Shown here piece by piece: positions 24,924-34,143 of a stretch of DNA of 47,083 bases. Position 1 is the first letter of the stretch. Each line of letters starts with the position of its first letter. The stretch is from Pontibacter qinzhouensis (GTDB lineage: Bacteria; Bacteroidota; Bacteroidia; Cytophagales; Hymenobacteraceae), in assembly GCF_008017455.1 (NCBI RefSeq), contig NZ_VRTY01000044.1, positions 1 to 47,083 of the forward strand, written 5' to 3'. Made by a program: the position numbers and the translations under genes. Under the pieces are notes generated by a model. It was given only the letters and a program-made list of their open reading frames with translations. It made no database searches and was not told where the DNA came from.

Positions 24924-26270
24924 AATTGAGCCGTCCTTAAAGTCCTTTACAGCCTCGCTCAGGTCAAGTACTAGTGTATCGGGTAGTTTAGACTGCACAA
25001 TGCTGCTTCCGGCTGCTGAGCGATAGCCACCGGCACAGTGTACCACCACCGGCTTGTCGGTCGGTATTTCGTGGGCACGCTCCCGCAGTTCCGGCAGCGG
25101 AATATTAATGGCTCTCTTAAAGAACTTACCGCCTTTTACCTCCGATGCATTCCGAATATCCACAATCGTGTAGTTATCCTGGTTTTGGCTGAACTCCTCC
25201 ACATTTAGTTCAGGAGTAGAGGCGTTTGCCGGGCTATTCTGCACAAAGGCTCCGCTTATCAGCAGTTCGTACCCGATTTTGGCAGCTTTTTCGATCAGCT
25301 CCTCCAGTTCCTCCTCGGTAGCAGCCACCAGGTAAAAGTTCTCTTTCGGGTCTACGATGCTGCCCAGCCAGGTTTCGAACTTATTGCCGTTCTGGATGTT
25401 GATAGCGCCTTTAAAATGACTTTTCTTAAATACCTTTTCGCCACGTGCATCTATCACCACAGCACCTGCTTCCGGCTGATAGTCGGCAGCCAGCCGGGCA
25501 ACCAGTTTCAGGCTCGGTTTGTAGGCTAGAGCGCCTTGTTTGTTTAAGGCAACATCGTAGCCAAAATACTTCGGTATAAAAGGCTGGTCCTCTGTCAGTA
25601 GTTTTACAAAGGCTTCTTCGCTCATATCCTGCAGCGCGTAGTTGCTCCGTTTTTCTGCGCCTATGGTGCTGCTGTTGGCATCGCTCAAAGCTTTTCCGCA
25701 GAGGGTGCCAGCACCGTGCGCCGGGTAAACCAGCACATCATCGGCCAGTTTCATCAGCTTTTCGCGTGTGCTGTGGTACATTTGGCGGGCAAGCTCTTCG
25801 CGCCTGGCGGTTATATTGCCGGCACTCTCCCGCAGGTCGGGGCGACCCACATCACCGATAAACAGAGTGTCGCCAGTAAATACGGCTTTGTCTTTACCTT
25901 CGTACTCCAGCACAATACTAATGCCATCAGGTGAGTGACCTGGTGTGTACAGCGATTTTAGCTTTATGGCGCCAATCTCCAGCTCAGCTCCTTCATCGAA
26001 AGCCTGGTGAGGATAGTTGGCTCCTACCATGCTGTGTGTATAAATAGTGGCGCCTGTGGTCTGGTATATCTCCAGGTGAGAACTTACAAAGTCGGCATGC
26101 GGGTGTGTTTCTATTACACCTACAATTTTGGCCTTGTTGGCTTCTGCAAAATCGTAGTAAGTCTGCGGGTTGCGGGCCGGGTCAACCAGAACCACTTCGC
26201 CTGTGTCTTCACTTAAAATGGCGTAACCGTAATGTGCCAGGCCTTTGTCTTCAAACTGGTGAATTTTCAT
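24921..26270 (-). CDS. MBL-fold hydrolase with two rhodanese domains (persulfide dioxygenase-like)
   Basis: A 449-residue protein. An N-terminal metallo-beta-lactamase domain has the metal motif ETHPHADFVSSH (54-65), GDTLFIGDVGRPDL and PAHGAG. Two rhodanese-like domains follow. The first (about 260-345) lacks an active-site Cys, and the second (about 365-445) has VVHCAGGYRSA with the catalytic Cys. This architecture matches CstB-type persulfide dioxygenase-rhodanese enzymes that oxidise glutathione or CoA persulfide to sulfite and thiosulfate. The DF rather than DH in the metal motif is also typical of that group. It probably handles sulfide or reactive sulfur species. Confidence 0.87.
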   Translation of the reverse strand: MKIHQFEDKGLAHYGYAILSEDTGEVVLVDPARNPQTYYDFAEANKAKIVGVIETHPHADFVSSHLEIYQTTGATIYTHSMVGANYPHQAFDEGAELEIGAIKLKSLYTPGHSPDGISIVLEYEGKDKAVFTGDTLFIGDVGRPDLRESAGNITARREELARQMYHSTREKLMKLADDVLVYPAHGAGTLCGKALSDANSSTIGAEKRSNYALQDMSEEAFVKLLTEDQPFIPKYFGYDVALNKQGALAYKPSLKLVARLAADYQPEAGAVVIDARGEKVFKKSHFKGAINIQNGNKFETWLGSIVDPKENFYLVAATEEELEELIEKAAKIGYELLISGAFVQNSPANASTPELNVEEFSQNQDNYTIVDIRNASEVKGGKFFKRAINIPLPELRERAHEIPTDKPVVVHCAGGYRSAAGSSIVQSKLPDTLVLDLSEAVKDFKDGSI

Positions 26271-26828
26271 TTGCGCTGTTATTTTAATTTTCTCTTAAGT
26301 CCTAAAGAACTCTGATTATAGTTATAAAAGTATAAGATACGAAAAAGGCTTACAGTGATGTTTGTCACACAGCAACTGTGTTTATTTTGTCTACTTACCT
26401 GAAATCTTCAACCACTCATTAGAGCTGCCTTGCCCAGGCTTGCAACCAGTGGTTCCAGCAAAAGGTACACAATTTATTTAAATGATTTTTCCAGGTTATG
26501 TTAAATTGCTTTGCTGAAAACTCTGAAAACCAGATGAAAGGACTGTTAGAGGAAAACTGAAAAAACGCGCAATTAAAGGAATTTTAAGCAGGTGTTGGAT
26601 CTGTTCTGATGAAACAAAGGTAGCTTAGTAAGAGGAATTAAGACATCTTGGGGTGTTAGCTACATGTAACTAAAGCATGAAAAGGTTACCCTTGGCGAAA
26701 TTTGAATAAAAAACCTTCTGGAGGCCGTTTTCATTTAAATAATTTATAAGCTAACATGAAGTTATGTTTAATGTACCAGATGAACTTATTTGCCTGTGCT
26801 TAGAGAAGATATTAAACAGAAATTTACT
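26271..26828. other. Divergent intergenic region
   Basis: 558 bases between the MBL-rhodanese and TlpA-like genes. It carries dispersed element I (26684-26745). No gene or clear promoter is seen in the remaining AT-rich sequence. Confidence 0.4.
26684..26745 (-). repeat. 60-bp dispersed element, copy I
   Basis: Full copy in reverse orientation: GGTTACCCTTGG left, CCTTCTGGAGGCC core, TTCATTTAAATAATTT right. It lies upstream of the TlpA-like gene. With copy J it brackets the TlpA and DUF1349 genes. Confidence 0.8.
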
Positions 26829-27449
26829 ATGAAGAAGCCTGAAGTTTCGGTTCGTGCTATACCAGGTTGGGTTATTGTGCTGACCCTTTTTGGCGTATTA
26901 TACCTTACAGGACTTCACACAGAAGTTGTTGGGCAGGTGCAGCGGCTGTTGCTGGCCTCCGGGCTGAAGAATGCCGGTGTGCCGGAACCAGTTTCCGCTG
27001 CTGGCACGGAAACCACTGCAACAAACCATGCCGCAGTGGTTGGAGCAGGGTTTAAGCTAACTGACCTTAACGGAACAACTATAAATTTTGCAAGCCTCCG
27101 TGGAAAGGTGGTTTTCCTAAACATCTGGGCTACCTGGTGCCCGCCCTGCGTAGCCGAAATGCCAAATATCCAGCGCCTCTACGAAAAGGTAGGCTCAGAT
27201 AAAATTGCCTTTGTAATGCTCTCTGTTGACAAAGGCGGGCCGGAAAAGGTGCAGAAGTTTATTCAGAAAAAGGGTTATACATTCCCGGTGTACCTGCCTG
27301 CGAGCCAGTTTCCGCAGGAACTTTACAGCAATTCTATTCCGACTACCTTCATTATTTCACCGGAAGGAGAGATCGTGGCGAAGCAGGAAGGCATGGCAGC
27401 TTACGATACGCCAGAAATGCGGGAGTTCCTCAAAAGCATGGTCAGGTAA
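26829..27449 (+). CDS. TlpA-family membrane-anchored thioredoxin
   Basis: A 206-residue protein with an N-terminal membrane anchor (WVIVLTLFGVLYLTG, about 14-28) and a periplasmic thioredoxin fold. The redox motif WATWCPPC has Cys104 and Cys107, followed by AEMPNIQRLYEK. It also has the cis-Pro region IPTTFIISPEGEIV. Proteins of this kind reduce or shuffle disulfides, for example in cytochrome c maturation. The ATG at 26829 is preferred to a TTG at 26790. Confidence 0.87.
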   Translation: MKKPEVSVRAIPGWVIVLTLFGVLYLTGLHTEVVGQVQRLLLASGLKNAGVPEPVSAAGTETTATNHAAVVGAGFKLTDLNGTTINFASLRGKVVFLNIWATWCPPCVAEMPNIQRLYEKVGSDKIAFVMLSVDKGGPEKVQKFIQKKGYTFPVYLPASQFPQELYSNSIPTTFIISPEGEIVAKQEGMAAYDTPEMREFLKSMVR

Positions 27450-27604
27450 AATTACTCTGTTTGTTTGCCTATTGCCATGTGAAGAGCAATTGCTCCTGCT
27501 GCTGAGCCCTGTTCACGTTTTGTTTAATTAAATAGGTGTCTTTCTATATTCCGAACCTGGTTTATTTTGCTGATATTGATACCAACCTGATCAACACCTT
27601 CAAC

Positions 27605-28291
27605 ATGAAACAACTATACTCAATTCTTCTGATTCTGGTAACATTTTTAAGCAGTTGTGGAAACAGCACCCTGGAAGAAGGAGAGGCCGCTTCTGTTACA
27701 GTGTCTTCTGTTATTTTTACGCAATCGCTTAACAAGGCAAAAGATCTGGCTACTGTGCAGGGTACTAAGTTAGAACTTAAAGCAGGGGCAAAAAGCGACA
27801 ACTTCCGGGATCCTGATGGTAAACTCTCCAATAATTCGGCCCCGGTGCTTTTGTCGAAGGTGGATAATACGAAGCCATTTACTTTTACGGCCAAAGTTAA
27901 GCCCGGCTTTCTGGAGACATACGATGCCGGCACTATGTATGTGTATGTAAACGAGAAGAACTGGGTGAAATTTGCTTTTGAGCGGGATGAGCGGCAGCTT
28001 ACCCGTATGGTAACCGTACGCACCCTCGATACGTCTGACGACAACAACCACGACGTGGTGGAAGAGGAGAGTGTTTACATGAAAATATCTTCCGACACAA
28101 AAACTATAGGCTATTATTATTCCCTAGACAAAACAAACTGGCAATTGGTACGCTTGTACCGGAATGATTACCCGCAGGAGATTTTTGTGGGCTTAAGTAC
28201 CCAATCGCCCGTTGGTGATGGAACCAGCGCCACCTTCGATGACTGTTCCCTTACCGAAAGCAGCATTAACGATTTTAGGTTGGGTATATAA
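27605..28291 (+). CDS. DUF1349 domain lipoprotein
   Basis: A protein of about 228 residues. Signal segment YSILLILVTFLS, lipobox SSC, then a DUF1349 (concanavalin-like) domain. Recognisable stretches are FTFTAKVKPGFLETYDAG, MYVYVNEKNWVKFAFERDER and KTIGYYYSLDKTNWQLVR. The family fold resembles carbohydrate-binding lectin-like domains, but no sugar-binding site can be confirmed here. Its start is about 155 bases after the TlpA-like stop, on the same strand. The first Met of the signal sequence is used as the start rather than an upstream open frame. Confidence 0.82.
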   Translation: MKQLYSILLILVTFLSSCGNSTLEEGEAASVTVSSVIFTQSLNKAKDLATVQGTKLELKAGAKSDNFRDPDGKLSNNSAPVLLSKVDNTKPFTFTAKVKPGFLETYDAGTMYVYVNEKNWVKFAFERDERQLTRMVTVRTLDTSDDNNHDVVEEESVYMKISSDTKTIGYYYSLDKTNWQLVRLYRNDYPQEIFVGLSTQSPVGDGTSATFDDCSLTESSINDFRLGI

Positions 28292-28326
28292 CCGGTAAGC
28301 CTGCAAATTCTGATTCAGACAATCTG

Positions 28327-28385
28327 AATTATTCTAATGTTTTTGCCCTTCCAAAGCTCTTTCTTATAATTCTATCCAAGGGTAC
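28327..28385 (+). repeat. 60-bp dispersed element, copy J
   Basis: Full copy: AATTATTCTAATG, GCCCTTCCAAAGC, ATCCAAGGGTAC. It lies 15 bases past the cydB stop codon. Confidence 0.85.
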
Positions 28386-28400
28386 TTGATGCTATAGACC

Positions 28401-29408
28401 TTAGTTTACATTTTGCCCGTTATCTTTCTTGAATACTTTAAAAAGAAAGTAAAAGGCTGGGAGCACAAACAGCAGACCCACGATTAAGGCAATCAGTAGC
28501 TGATAGAGGGTGGCATAGGGAGCCTGCGTGTTATAGAAGGTGAGGTGGTTGCCATTTTTCTCATACACCAGAATAGGAAACTGAATGGCAAACCAACCCA
28601 ACATAATTAAGGTAACCTGCAACCCGATAGCGATCCTCAGCAGCACGATGTTAGGGTGGTTAAAAAGGTAATAAGTAACAGGAGTTAAAAGGGCAACAGC
28701 TGCAAAGGAACCGATACTTAAGCTTGATTGAAAAAACTCGTTGAAGAGCTGATGATTCTCCTGCTCGGCTGCCAAAAATACAACCACACCTAGTATAATG
28801 GTCAGGAACAAAAATATCTTTGAAATTCTGACATAGCGTTTTTGTTCGATGGCGTAAGTGGCCTCCCCAATCAGGAACACGGCTGCTATGTAACCAAAAA
28901 GAGAAGCAGAGAACAGGCCCATTGCCAGGCAAAACAGGTTAAACCAGGGTGCTATGTACTGCTCATAAAAGCTGCCAGTATACTCCAGGTTAATGTTGCC
29001 CAGGATCATGGCACCTAACGTAATACCCAGAAAAACCGGGGTTATAAAGCTGGATGCCTTAAAGAATATGGAGTAGTAAGCATGTGTTTTGTCGTGGGTA
29101 ACATCGTAGTGGCGAAATGTGAACGAGGTTCCGCGCATCACAATGCCAAGGAGCACGATCATCAGCGGAATGTGCAGTGCTACGCTAATGGTGGCATACA
29201 CCAGCGGAAAGCCGGTAAAAAGAATAACGATGGCCAGAATAAGCCACACGTGGTTTGCCTCCCAAACAGGGGCTATGGCTTTTGATACGATGCGCTCACC
29301 TTTCCGGCCTGCCACCGTCTCCACAATGCCTGCTCCAAAATCGGCACCTCCCAGCAGGGTATACAAAATAAAAGACACTCCGAGTATCGTAATTATGATC
29401 AGCAGCAT
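28401..29408 (-). CDS. cydB: Cytochrome bd ubiquinol oxidase subunit II
   Basis: A 335-residue protein with about eight to nine membrane helices. It matches CydB: an opening LLGGADFGAGIVE, AIAPVWEANHVWLI, GIVMRGTSFTFRHY and a long series of hydrophobic helices. It is encoded just downstream of cydA with a 3-base gap, and partners CydA in the quinol oxidase. It carries no heme itself. A dispersed element follows the stop. Confidence 0.93.
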   Translation of the reverse strand: MLLIIITILGVSFILYTLLGGADFGAGIVETVAGRKGERIVSKAIAPVWEANHVWLILAIVILFTGFPLVYATISVALHIPLMIVLLGIVMRGTSFTFRHYDVTHDKTHAYYSIFFKASSFITPVFLGITLGAMILGNINLEYTGSFYEQYIAPWFNLFCLAMGLFSASLFGYIAAVFLIGEATYAIEQKRYVRISKIFLFLTIILGVVVFLAAEQENHQLFNEFFQSSLSIGSFAAVALLTPVTYYLFNHPNIVLLRIAIGLQVTLIMLGWFAIQFPILVYEKNGNHLTFYNTQAPYATLYQLLIALIVGLLFVLPAFYFLFKVFKKDNGQNVN

Positions 29409-29411
29409 AGT

Positions 29412-30737
29412 CTATTCTGGTTTGGTTCTGGCAGATGGGTAATAGGTTTCAATAGTGGCGATCTGCCGGCGCATGAGCCCGATAATAATCAGGGTTAGCA
29501 CCAGGTACACCAACGTGATCATGTAAAACGAGTACTGCAGGCCCGGCATTGGCGACACGGCATCTTTGGTTTTCATAACGCCATGAATGATCCAGGGCTG
29601 GCGGCCAACTTCTGTTACCGTCCAGCCTGCTTCTACGGCGATAAAACCGAGCGGCGTAAGCAGTGCAATAAACCAGAGCCACCATCTTTTTGCCAGCAGG
29701 TGCTTGAAACGGGCACTAAACAGCAGGTACAGAAATCCGGCAAAGGCCAGCAAGAAACCGATGCCCACCATAATCTGAAATGCGATGTGCGTTATCAGAA
29801 CCGGCGGCCTTTCATCTTTCGGAAACTGATCTAGCCCGATTACCTCCGCATCGAAATCGCCGTGTGCCAGAAAACTCAGGAAGCCAGGTACGTGTATGGC
29901 ATAATCCACACGCTCTTCCTGGTCGTTCGGGATGCCACCAATGACCAGATCGGCTGGTTGGCTGGTGTGGTACAGGGCCTCCAGGGCAGCAAGTTTTGCC
30001 GGTTGCCGCTCGGCAATGTCTTTAGCCGATATGTCGCCGCTAATAGGTTGCAGAAAGGCTGCCACCGCTCCAAAAGCCAGTGCAATGCGCACGGCAGTTT
30101 TATGGAAGGCATTGTTCCGGTCTTTTAAAAGCAAATAGGCATGCACACCGGCTACAGCAAAGGCAGTGGCTACAAAGGCAGCCAGGGTCATGTGCAGTGC
30201 CTGCGTAAACCAGGCATCATTAAACATAGCGGCTACCGGGTCTATGTTGGTAGGTTTGCCGTCTTCCCAGGTAAAGCCGGCGGGGCTGTTCATCCAGGCG
30301 TTAGCCGAAATCACAAATATTCCCGACATCACACCCGAAATGCCAACAACCACCCCCGACAGCCAGTGTACCCATTTGTTGAGCCTGTTCCAGCCATACA
30401 GAAAGACCCCGAGAGCAATCGCCTCCACAAAAAAAGCAGTGCCCTCCCAGGAAAAAGGCATGCCAATAATAGGCCCTGCATGTTCCATAAACCCCGGAAA
30501 AAGCAAGCCAAGCTCAAAGGACAAAACAGTGCCTGACACAGCACCCACGGCAAAAAAGATAGCCACGCCTTTCGACCAGGCTTTGGCAAGATCGATGTAC
30601 ACCTGCTCTTTCGTGCGGAGCCATTTCCATTCGCTGTAGGCCATTAATATGGGCATGGTCATGCCGATGCAGGCAAACACAATGTGCCAGCCAAGCGACA
30701 CAGCCATTTGCAGGCGGGCTGCTAAAAGATCGTCCAT
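29412..30737 (-). CDS. cydA: Cytochrome bd ubiquinol oxidase subunit I, short-loop type
   Basis: A 441-residue heme-bearing subunit of the high-affinity terminal oxidase in the inner membrane, which reduces O2 to water using quinol. Conserved features are His near residue 18 (GWHIVF), the heme-b595 Glu pair in WEGTAFFVEAIALGVFLYGW and a TQALHMTLAA His for b558. The protein is shorter than the E. coli form (about 520), consistent with the short Q-loop (CIO-like) bd class. It pairs with cydB. No cydX or cydDC is present. Confidence 0.93.
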   Translation of the reverse strand: MDDLLAARLQMAVSLGWHIVFACIGMTMPILMAYSEWKWLRTKEQVYIDLAKAWSKGVAIFFAVGAVSGTVLSFELGLLFPGFMEHAGPIIGMPFSWEGTAFFVEAIALGVFLYGWNRLNKWVHWLSGVVVGISGVMSGIFVISANAWMNSPAGFTWEDGKPTNIDPVAAMFNDAWFTQALHMTLAAFVATAFAVAGVHAYLLLKDRNNAFHKTAVRIALAFGAVAAFLQPISGDISAKDIAERQPAKLAALEALYHTSQPADLVIGGIPNDQEERVDYAIHVPGFLSFLAHGDFDAEVIGLDQFPKDERPPVLITHIAFQIMVGIGFLLAFAGFLYLLFSARFKHLLAKRWWLWFIALLTPLGFIAVEAGWTVTEVGRQPWIIHGVMKTKDAVSPMPGLQYSFYMITLVYLVLTLIIIGLMRRQIATIETYYPSARTKPE

Positions 30738-31013
30738 AGGTTTGGGTGTTAAGGTAAAGGTGCGCTAGAAGTCAGTAAATTACGAGTAGCCGCCTTATTG
30801 TTTTCTTGCCGGAAAGGTACAGGTTTTATAAGAGAAGTGTAAAGGGAATGCTGGAAAAAACTAACAAAAATGCTGTAATCTTAGCAGTGCTTTCAGCTAT
30901 AAAGCCATTATTACAGTTGCTGCCTTACTTCTGAAAAGTAATTTTGATTAGCTACTAAACTATTGTTTCGCCAGATTAATTTTCAGGGTTCCATGCTTCT
31001 GCAAAGAAATTTT
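30738..31013. other. Intergenic region upstream of cydA
   Basis: AT-rich non-coding sequence. A 28-codon frame (30848-30934) is present but lacks support. Otherwise only the promoter of cydA is expected; no clear boxes were found. Confidence 0.35.
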
Positions 31014-31108
31014 ATGGCAGCCAAAGGTCGCGGAATAGTCGGCACGAACGTGGATGTTTTCTCCATCATAATTTCCAAAATCTAATTTTTAATTTTGGGA
31101 AGCATTAG
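31014..31108 (+). repeat. 95-bp degenerate repeat, copy P2
   Basis: Counterpart of 24828-24923: GGCAGCCAAAGGTCGCGG, GAATAGTCGGCACGAACG, CCATCATAATTTCC, TCTAATTTTTAATTTT and GAAGCATTA are in the same order. Confidence 0.65.
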
Positions 31109-31257
31109 GTGATAAACGAACTGCAAGAAACAAAGAAGCCAGAAGTAGAAGCCTGAAAAATTAATGTAAAATTTACTTCCATCTGGCAACATTCTTTTAG
31201 CATTGGCGTACATATATTCAGAAGCCAGATTCAGATTTATTTGGAACGGCTTTAAGG

Positions 31258-31286
31258 AAAAGGACACGAATAGTGTCCTTTTCTGT
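31258..31286 (-). terminator. Terminator downstream of csaA
   Basis: A 10-bp stem AAAAGGACAC with GTGTCCTTTT around a 5-base loop. It lies about 25 bases past the stop of the minus-strand CsaA gene. Confidence 0.75.
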
Positions 31287-31309
31287 TTTATGGGCTTCTC
31301 CGATTTCGT

Positions 31310-31645
31310 TTACATCAGCTTGCTGCCATTCGGTACCGGCGCTGCAGGTTGGGCCAGCACAATGTGCTTATTTTCATCTTCGAAGCCTGTTACCAACACT
31401 TCAGATATATACTTGCCTATTTGTTTATTTCCCAGGTTCGTGACACAAAGAACCTGCTGGCCAATGAGTTCATCTTTTGTATATAGGGTGGTTATTTGAG
31501 CACTCGATTTTTTGATGCCCAAAGGCCCGAGATCTACAGTAAGTTTATACGCAGGCTTACGGGCTTCCGGAAAATCTGCTGCTTCTATAATAGTGCCCAC
31601 CCGAATGTCGGTTTGCTCAAAGTGCTGCCAGGTTATTGTCTGCAT
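31310..31645 (-). CDS. csaA: CsaA-type tRNA-binding/secretion chaperone-like protein
   Basis: A 111-residue OB-fold protein of the CsaA family, homologous to the C-terminal tRNA-binding domain of methionyl-tRNA synthetase. Landmarks are IRVGTIIEAADFPEARKPAY, LGPLGIKKSSAQIT, a central GQQVLCVTNLGNKQIG and SEVLVTGFED. CsaA dimers bind tRNA and can act as a chaperone for exported proteins. It is single-gene, ends in a hairpin, and has no MetG nearby. Confidence 0.9.
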   Translation of the reverse strand: MQTITWQHFEQTDIRVGTIIEAADFPEARKPAYKLTVDLGPLGIKKSSAQITTLYTKDELIGQQVLCVTNLGNKQIGKYISEVLVTGFEDENKHIVLAQPAAPVPNGSKLM

Positions 31646-31876
31646 AGTTTTAGAATAACGGTTTGGTTTTAGATTAGCCGCAACTTGCCAATGGTGAGTT
31701 TTTTAGCTCGTTTGAGCAGGCAGAAGTGCAGCCACCAGGTAAATGAATAGACAAATTAACAACAGATCATCAACAATTCCAGCAAAGCAGCCGTAATCCA
31801 ATGCAATAAACATCTAATGCTATTTCAGCGTGTAACACACGTTCTGCTCCTTTGCAGACGCAAAACAACATAAACT

Positions 31877-33445
31877 ATGAAAAGAGAATCCGGAGCAACC
31901 TTACCTGTTTGGGTCGAGAACATTCAAATGCCTGCCACCACTTCTTTACAGGATAACATTACCTGCGATGTATGTGTAGTGGGAGCTGGCCTGGCTGGTA
32001 TTACCACAGCGTATTTACTGGCCAAAGAAGGTAAACGTGTAGTGGTAGTAGAGGCGAAAAAAATTGGCGGAGGCGAAACCGGCCGTACCACCGCGCACCT
32101 CTCCAATGCCCTCGACGACCGTTTTACGGAGCTTATCAGGCTTTTTGGAGTAGATGGTGCCCGACTAGCCGCCCAAAGCCATGGCCAGGCCATAGATAAA
32201 ATAGAGGAGATCGCGAAAGACCTGAAAATAGATTGCGATTTTGAACGTATTGATGGTTACCTGTTTGCAAACAACCGTGAGGAAGAAGATGCCCTGACAC
32301 AGGAGCTTGAGGCGCTGCAACAGATCGGCTGGCTGGATGTTGTGCTCCGGAAAAAATGCCCCGTACCTACTTTAACAGCGCTGCCTTGCCTGCACTTCCC
32401 GAACCAGGGCAGGTTCCATGCGCTCAAGTACCTGGCAGGTGTTAGTGCCGCTTTTATCGACGCTGGCGGCCAGATATTTACCGAGACCAAAATTGTCCGG
32501 CTCGAATCGGGGCCAGTGGTAACGGTGGTGTCTGATCAGGATTTTGCTGTTTCGGCAAACGAATTGGTGGTGGCTACAAACTCACCGGTTAGCAACATGT
32601 TCTCGATGCACACCAAGCAGGCACCCTACAGAACCTATGTGGTAGCTGCTGAAGTGCCACGCGGCCAAGTGCCCGATAATCTGTACTGGGATATGCAGGA
32701 CCCATACCACTACGTGCGTCTGCTTCACGGAACAGATAAAGCGAACGAAAAAAAGAAAGATGATGAACAGGCAGCAGTAACAGGTACCGACCTGCTGATT
32801 GTAGGAGGAGCAGACCATAAAACCGGTCAGGAGGAGCACCCGGAGAAACACCTTGCTGAGCTGGAACGTTGGATGCGCCTGAAGTTTCCGATGGTAGGGG
32901 AGTTGCGCTATAGCTGGTCGGGGCAGGTAATGGAGCCTGTAGACGGACTGGCCTTTATTGGACGGAACCCCGGCGATACGAATAACGTGTACATTGCAAC
33001 CGGCGACTCCGGCCACGGCATGACGCACGCAACCATTGCAGGCATGCTCATAACCGACCTGATTATGGGTCGCCCAAACCCTTGGGAGAAACTATATGAC
33101 CCTGCCCGTACCAACCTGAAATCAACCGGAGAGTTTCTGAAAGAAAACATAAATGTAGCGGCACAATTTAAGGATTATGTAACTGGCGGAGAGGTAGAAG
33201 ACCCGGCACACGTAATGCCAGGCACAGGCAAAATTATGCGCAAAGGCATGTCTAAGGTAGCTGTTTACTGCGATGAGCAAGGGGTGCAGCACCAATGTTC
33301 TGCCGTATGTACACACATGGGCTGCATAGTAAGCTGGAACAACGTAGAAAGCTCCTGGGACTGCCCCTGCCACGGCTCCCGCTTCGACCCGTTTGGCCGC
33401 GTTATAACAGGCCCTGCCACCAAAGACCTCGATAAGCTGGAATAG
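31877..33445 (+). CDS. FAD-dependent oxidoreductase with C-terminal Rieske domain
   Basis: A 522-residue fusion. An N-terminal DAO-type FAD domain has [19 protein letters not shown] (FAD-binding GxGxxG), [19 protein letters not shown] and, near residue 375, a GDSGHGMTH substrate/FAD segment. The C-terminal 75 residues carry a Rieske [2Fe-2S] site: CTHMGC (first Cys-His pair) and CPCHGSRFD (second). Such proteins oxidise an amine- or alcohol-like substrate with FAD and pass electrons through the Rieske centre. The exact substrate is unknown. No ferredoxin or oxygenase partner is adjacent. Confidence 0.88.
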   Translation: MKRESGATLPVWVENIQMPATTSLQDNITCDVCVVGAGLAGITTAYLLAKEGKRVVVVEAKKIGGGETGRTTAHLSNALDDRFTELIRLFGVDGARLAAQSHGQAIDKIEEIAKDLKIDCDFERIDGYLFANNREEEDALTQELEALQQIGWLDVVLRKKCPVPTLTALPCLHFPNQGRFHALKYLAGVSAAFIDAGGQIFTETKIVRLESGPVVTVVSDQDFAVSANELVVATNSPVSNMFSMHTKQAPYRTYVVAAEVPRGQVPDNLYWDMQDPYHYVRLLHGTDKANEKKKDDEQAAVTGTDLLIVGGADHKTGQEEHPEKHLAELERWMRLKFPMVGELRYSWSGQVMEPVDGLAFIGRNPGDTNNVYIATGDSGHGMTHATIAGMLITDLIMGRPNPWEKLYDPARTNLKSTGEFLKENINVAAQFKDYVTGGEVEDPAHVMPGTGKIMRKGMSKVAVYCDEQGVQHQCSAVCTHMGCIVSWNNVESSWDCPCHGSRFDPFGRVITGPATKDLDKLE

Positions 33446-33588
33446 CAGGTAAGAGTACATCAAATTATTGTAGTGCATAACCATAAACCATACGGGGTAT
33501 CTATTTAGATTACCTAAAGTATACTGCAAGCTCGCGGCAGCGATATTTGTATAGGAGTAGAGATGCCCCGTAATAGGTTATAAACTCA
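33446..33588. other. Spacer after the FAD-Rieske gene
   Basis: ACGGGGTATCT (33492-33502) and AGATGCCCCGT (33560-33571) form a widely spaced inverted repeat. The 18-base motif at 33528-33545 matches, inverted with one mismatch, 3899-3916. No gene is visible. Confidence 0.45.
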
Positions 33589-33646
33589 AATTATTCAAAT
33601 GAAAATAGCCTTCCAAAGGTTTTATAGCTGATTTCTGCCAAGGGTT
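33589..33646 (+). repeat. 60-bp dispersed element, copy K
   Basis: Full copy: AATTATTCAAATGAAA, GCCTTCCAAAGG, TGCCAAGGGTT. Confidence 0.85.
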
Positions 33647-33944
33647 ATTGAAGGGAAAGACAAGGTCCCGACTCTCCGGAATTAGAATTTTAAAACGATG
33701 GAAATCGGTACACGAGATTTTTTTCCTCCTGTTGGAATTGAAAAAATCCCTCCTGTGCAAAAAGTAGTGAAAGCGCTTAGTTGTAGTTTATGGTTCTTGC
33801 CCACAAGATCCCTGCGGGATGACAAAGGGGGGATGATGACCAACATGAGAGAAAATCCTAACCATAGGTTTTACTTTTTCAACAGATTTTGCACAGGAGG
33901 AAAAAATCTAGCGTTAATTCCAGAGAAGTTTTGCCACAGTTTAT
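33647..33944. other. Orphan non-coding region between elements K and L
   Basis: No convincing gene. CCTCCTGTGCAAAA at 33749-33762 has an exact inverted partner at 33887-33900. A small palindrome TCCCTGCGGGA lies at 33809-33819. The strand ends in a strong terminator (33945-33990) that serves no protein gene, so a non-coding transcript is possible. Confidence 0.4.
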
Positions 33945-33990
33945 AAAAAGGCCTGCCAGAATTCTAAGAATTGATCTGGCAGGCCTTTTT
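33945..33990 (+). terminator. Strong terminator of an orphan region
   Basis: A perfect 16-bp stem (arms 33945-33960 and 33975-33990), A5 to the left and T5 to the right. No protein-coding gene is evident immediately upstream on the + strand. Confidence 0.85.
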
Positions 33991-34054
33991 GATTCTTGTT
34001 CTAAATCTAGATAAAACTGCAGGCGGCTTTTAGACGCTCGACCCCATAACTCAG

Positions 34055-34122
34055 ACCCTTGAAAAGCTAAAGCCCTTCCGAAAGCATTTTTGCTTCGGAA
34101 GGGCTTTTTCATCTGAATAATT
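34055..34122 (-). repeat. 60-bp dispersed element, copy L, with hairpin-expanded core
   Basis: Reverse-orientation copy (ACCCTTGA left, ATCTGAATAATT right). Its core is duplicated in inverted form at 34069-34107, giving a 14-bp hairpin flanked by T5. The hairpin sits 37 bases past the stop of the minus-strand tamL gene and may also act as its terminator. Confidence 0.75.
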
Positions 34123-34143
34123 GCAGGAGTGCCTAGCCTTCTT

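Noticed and set aside
30848..30934. 28-codon hydrophobic frame near cydA
   Set aside because: Very short, AT-rich surroundings and wrong orientation for a cydX partner; no independent support.
33698..33946. 82-codon + strand open frame
   Set aside because: Overlaps inverted repeats, has mixed composition and no family-like motif, and its stop lies at the terminator arm; more likely non-coding.
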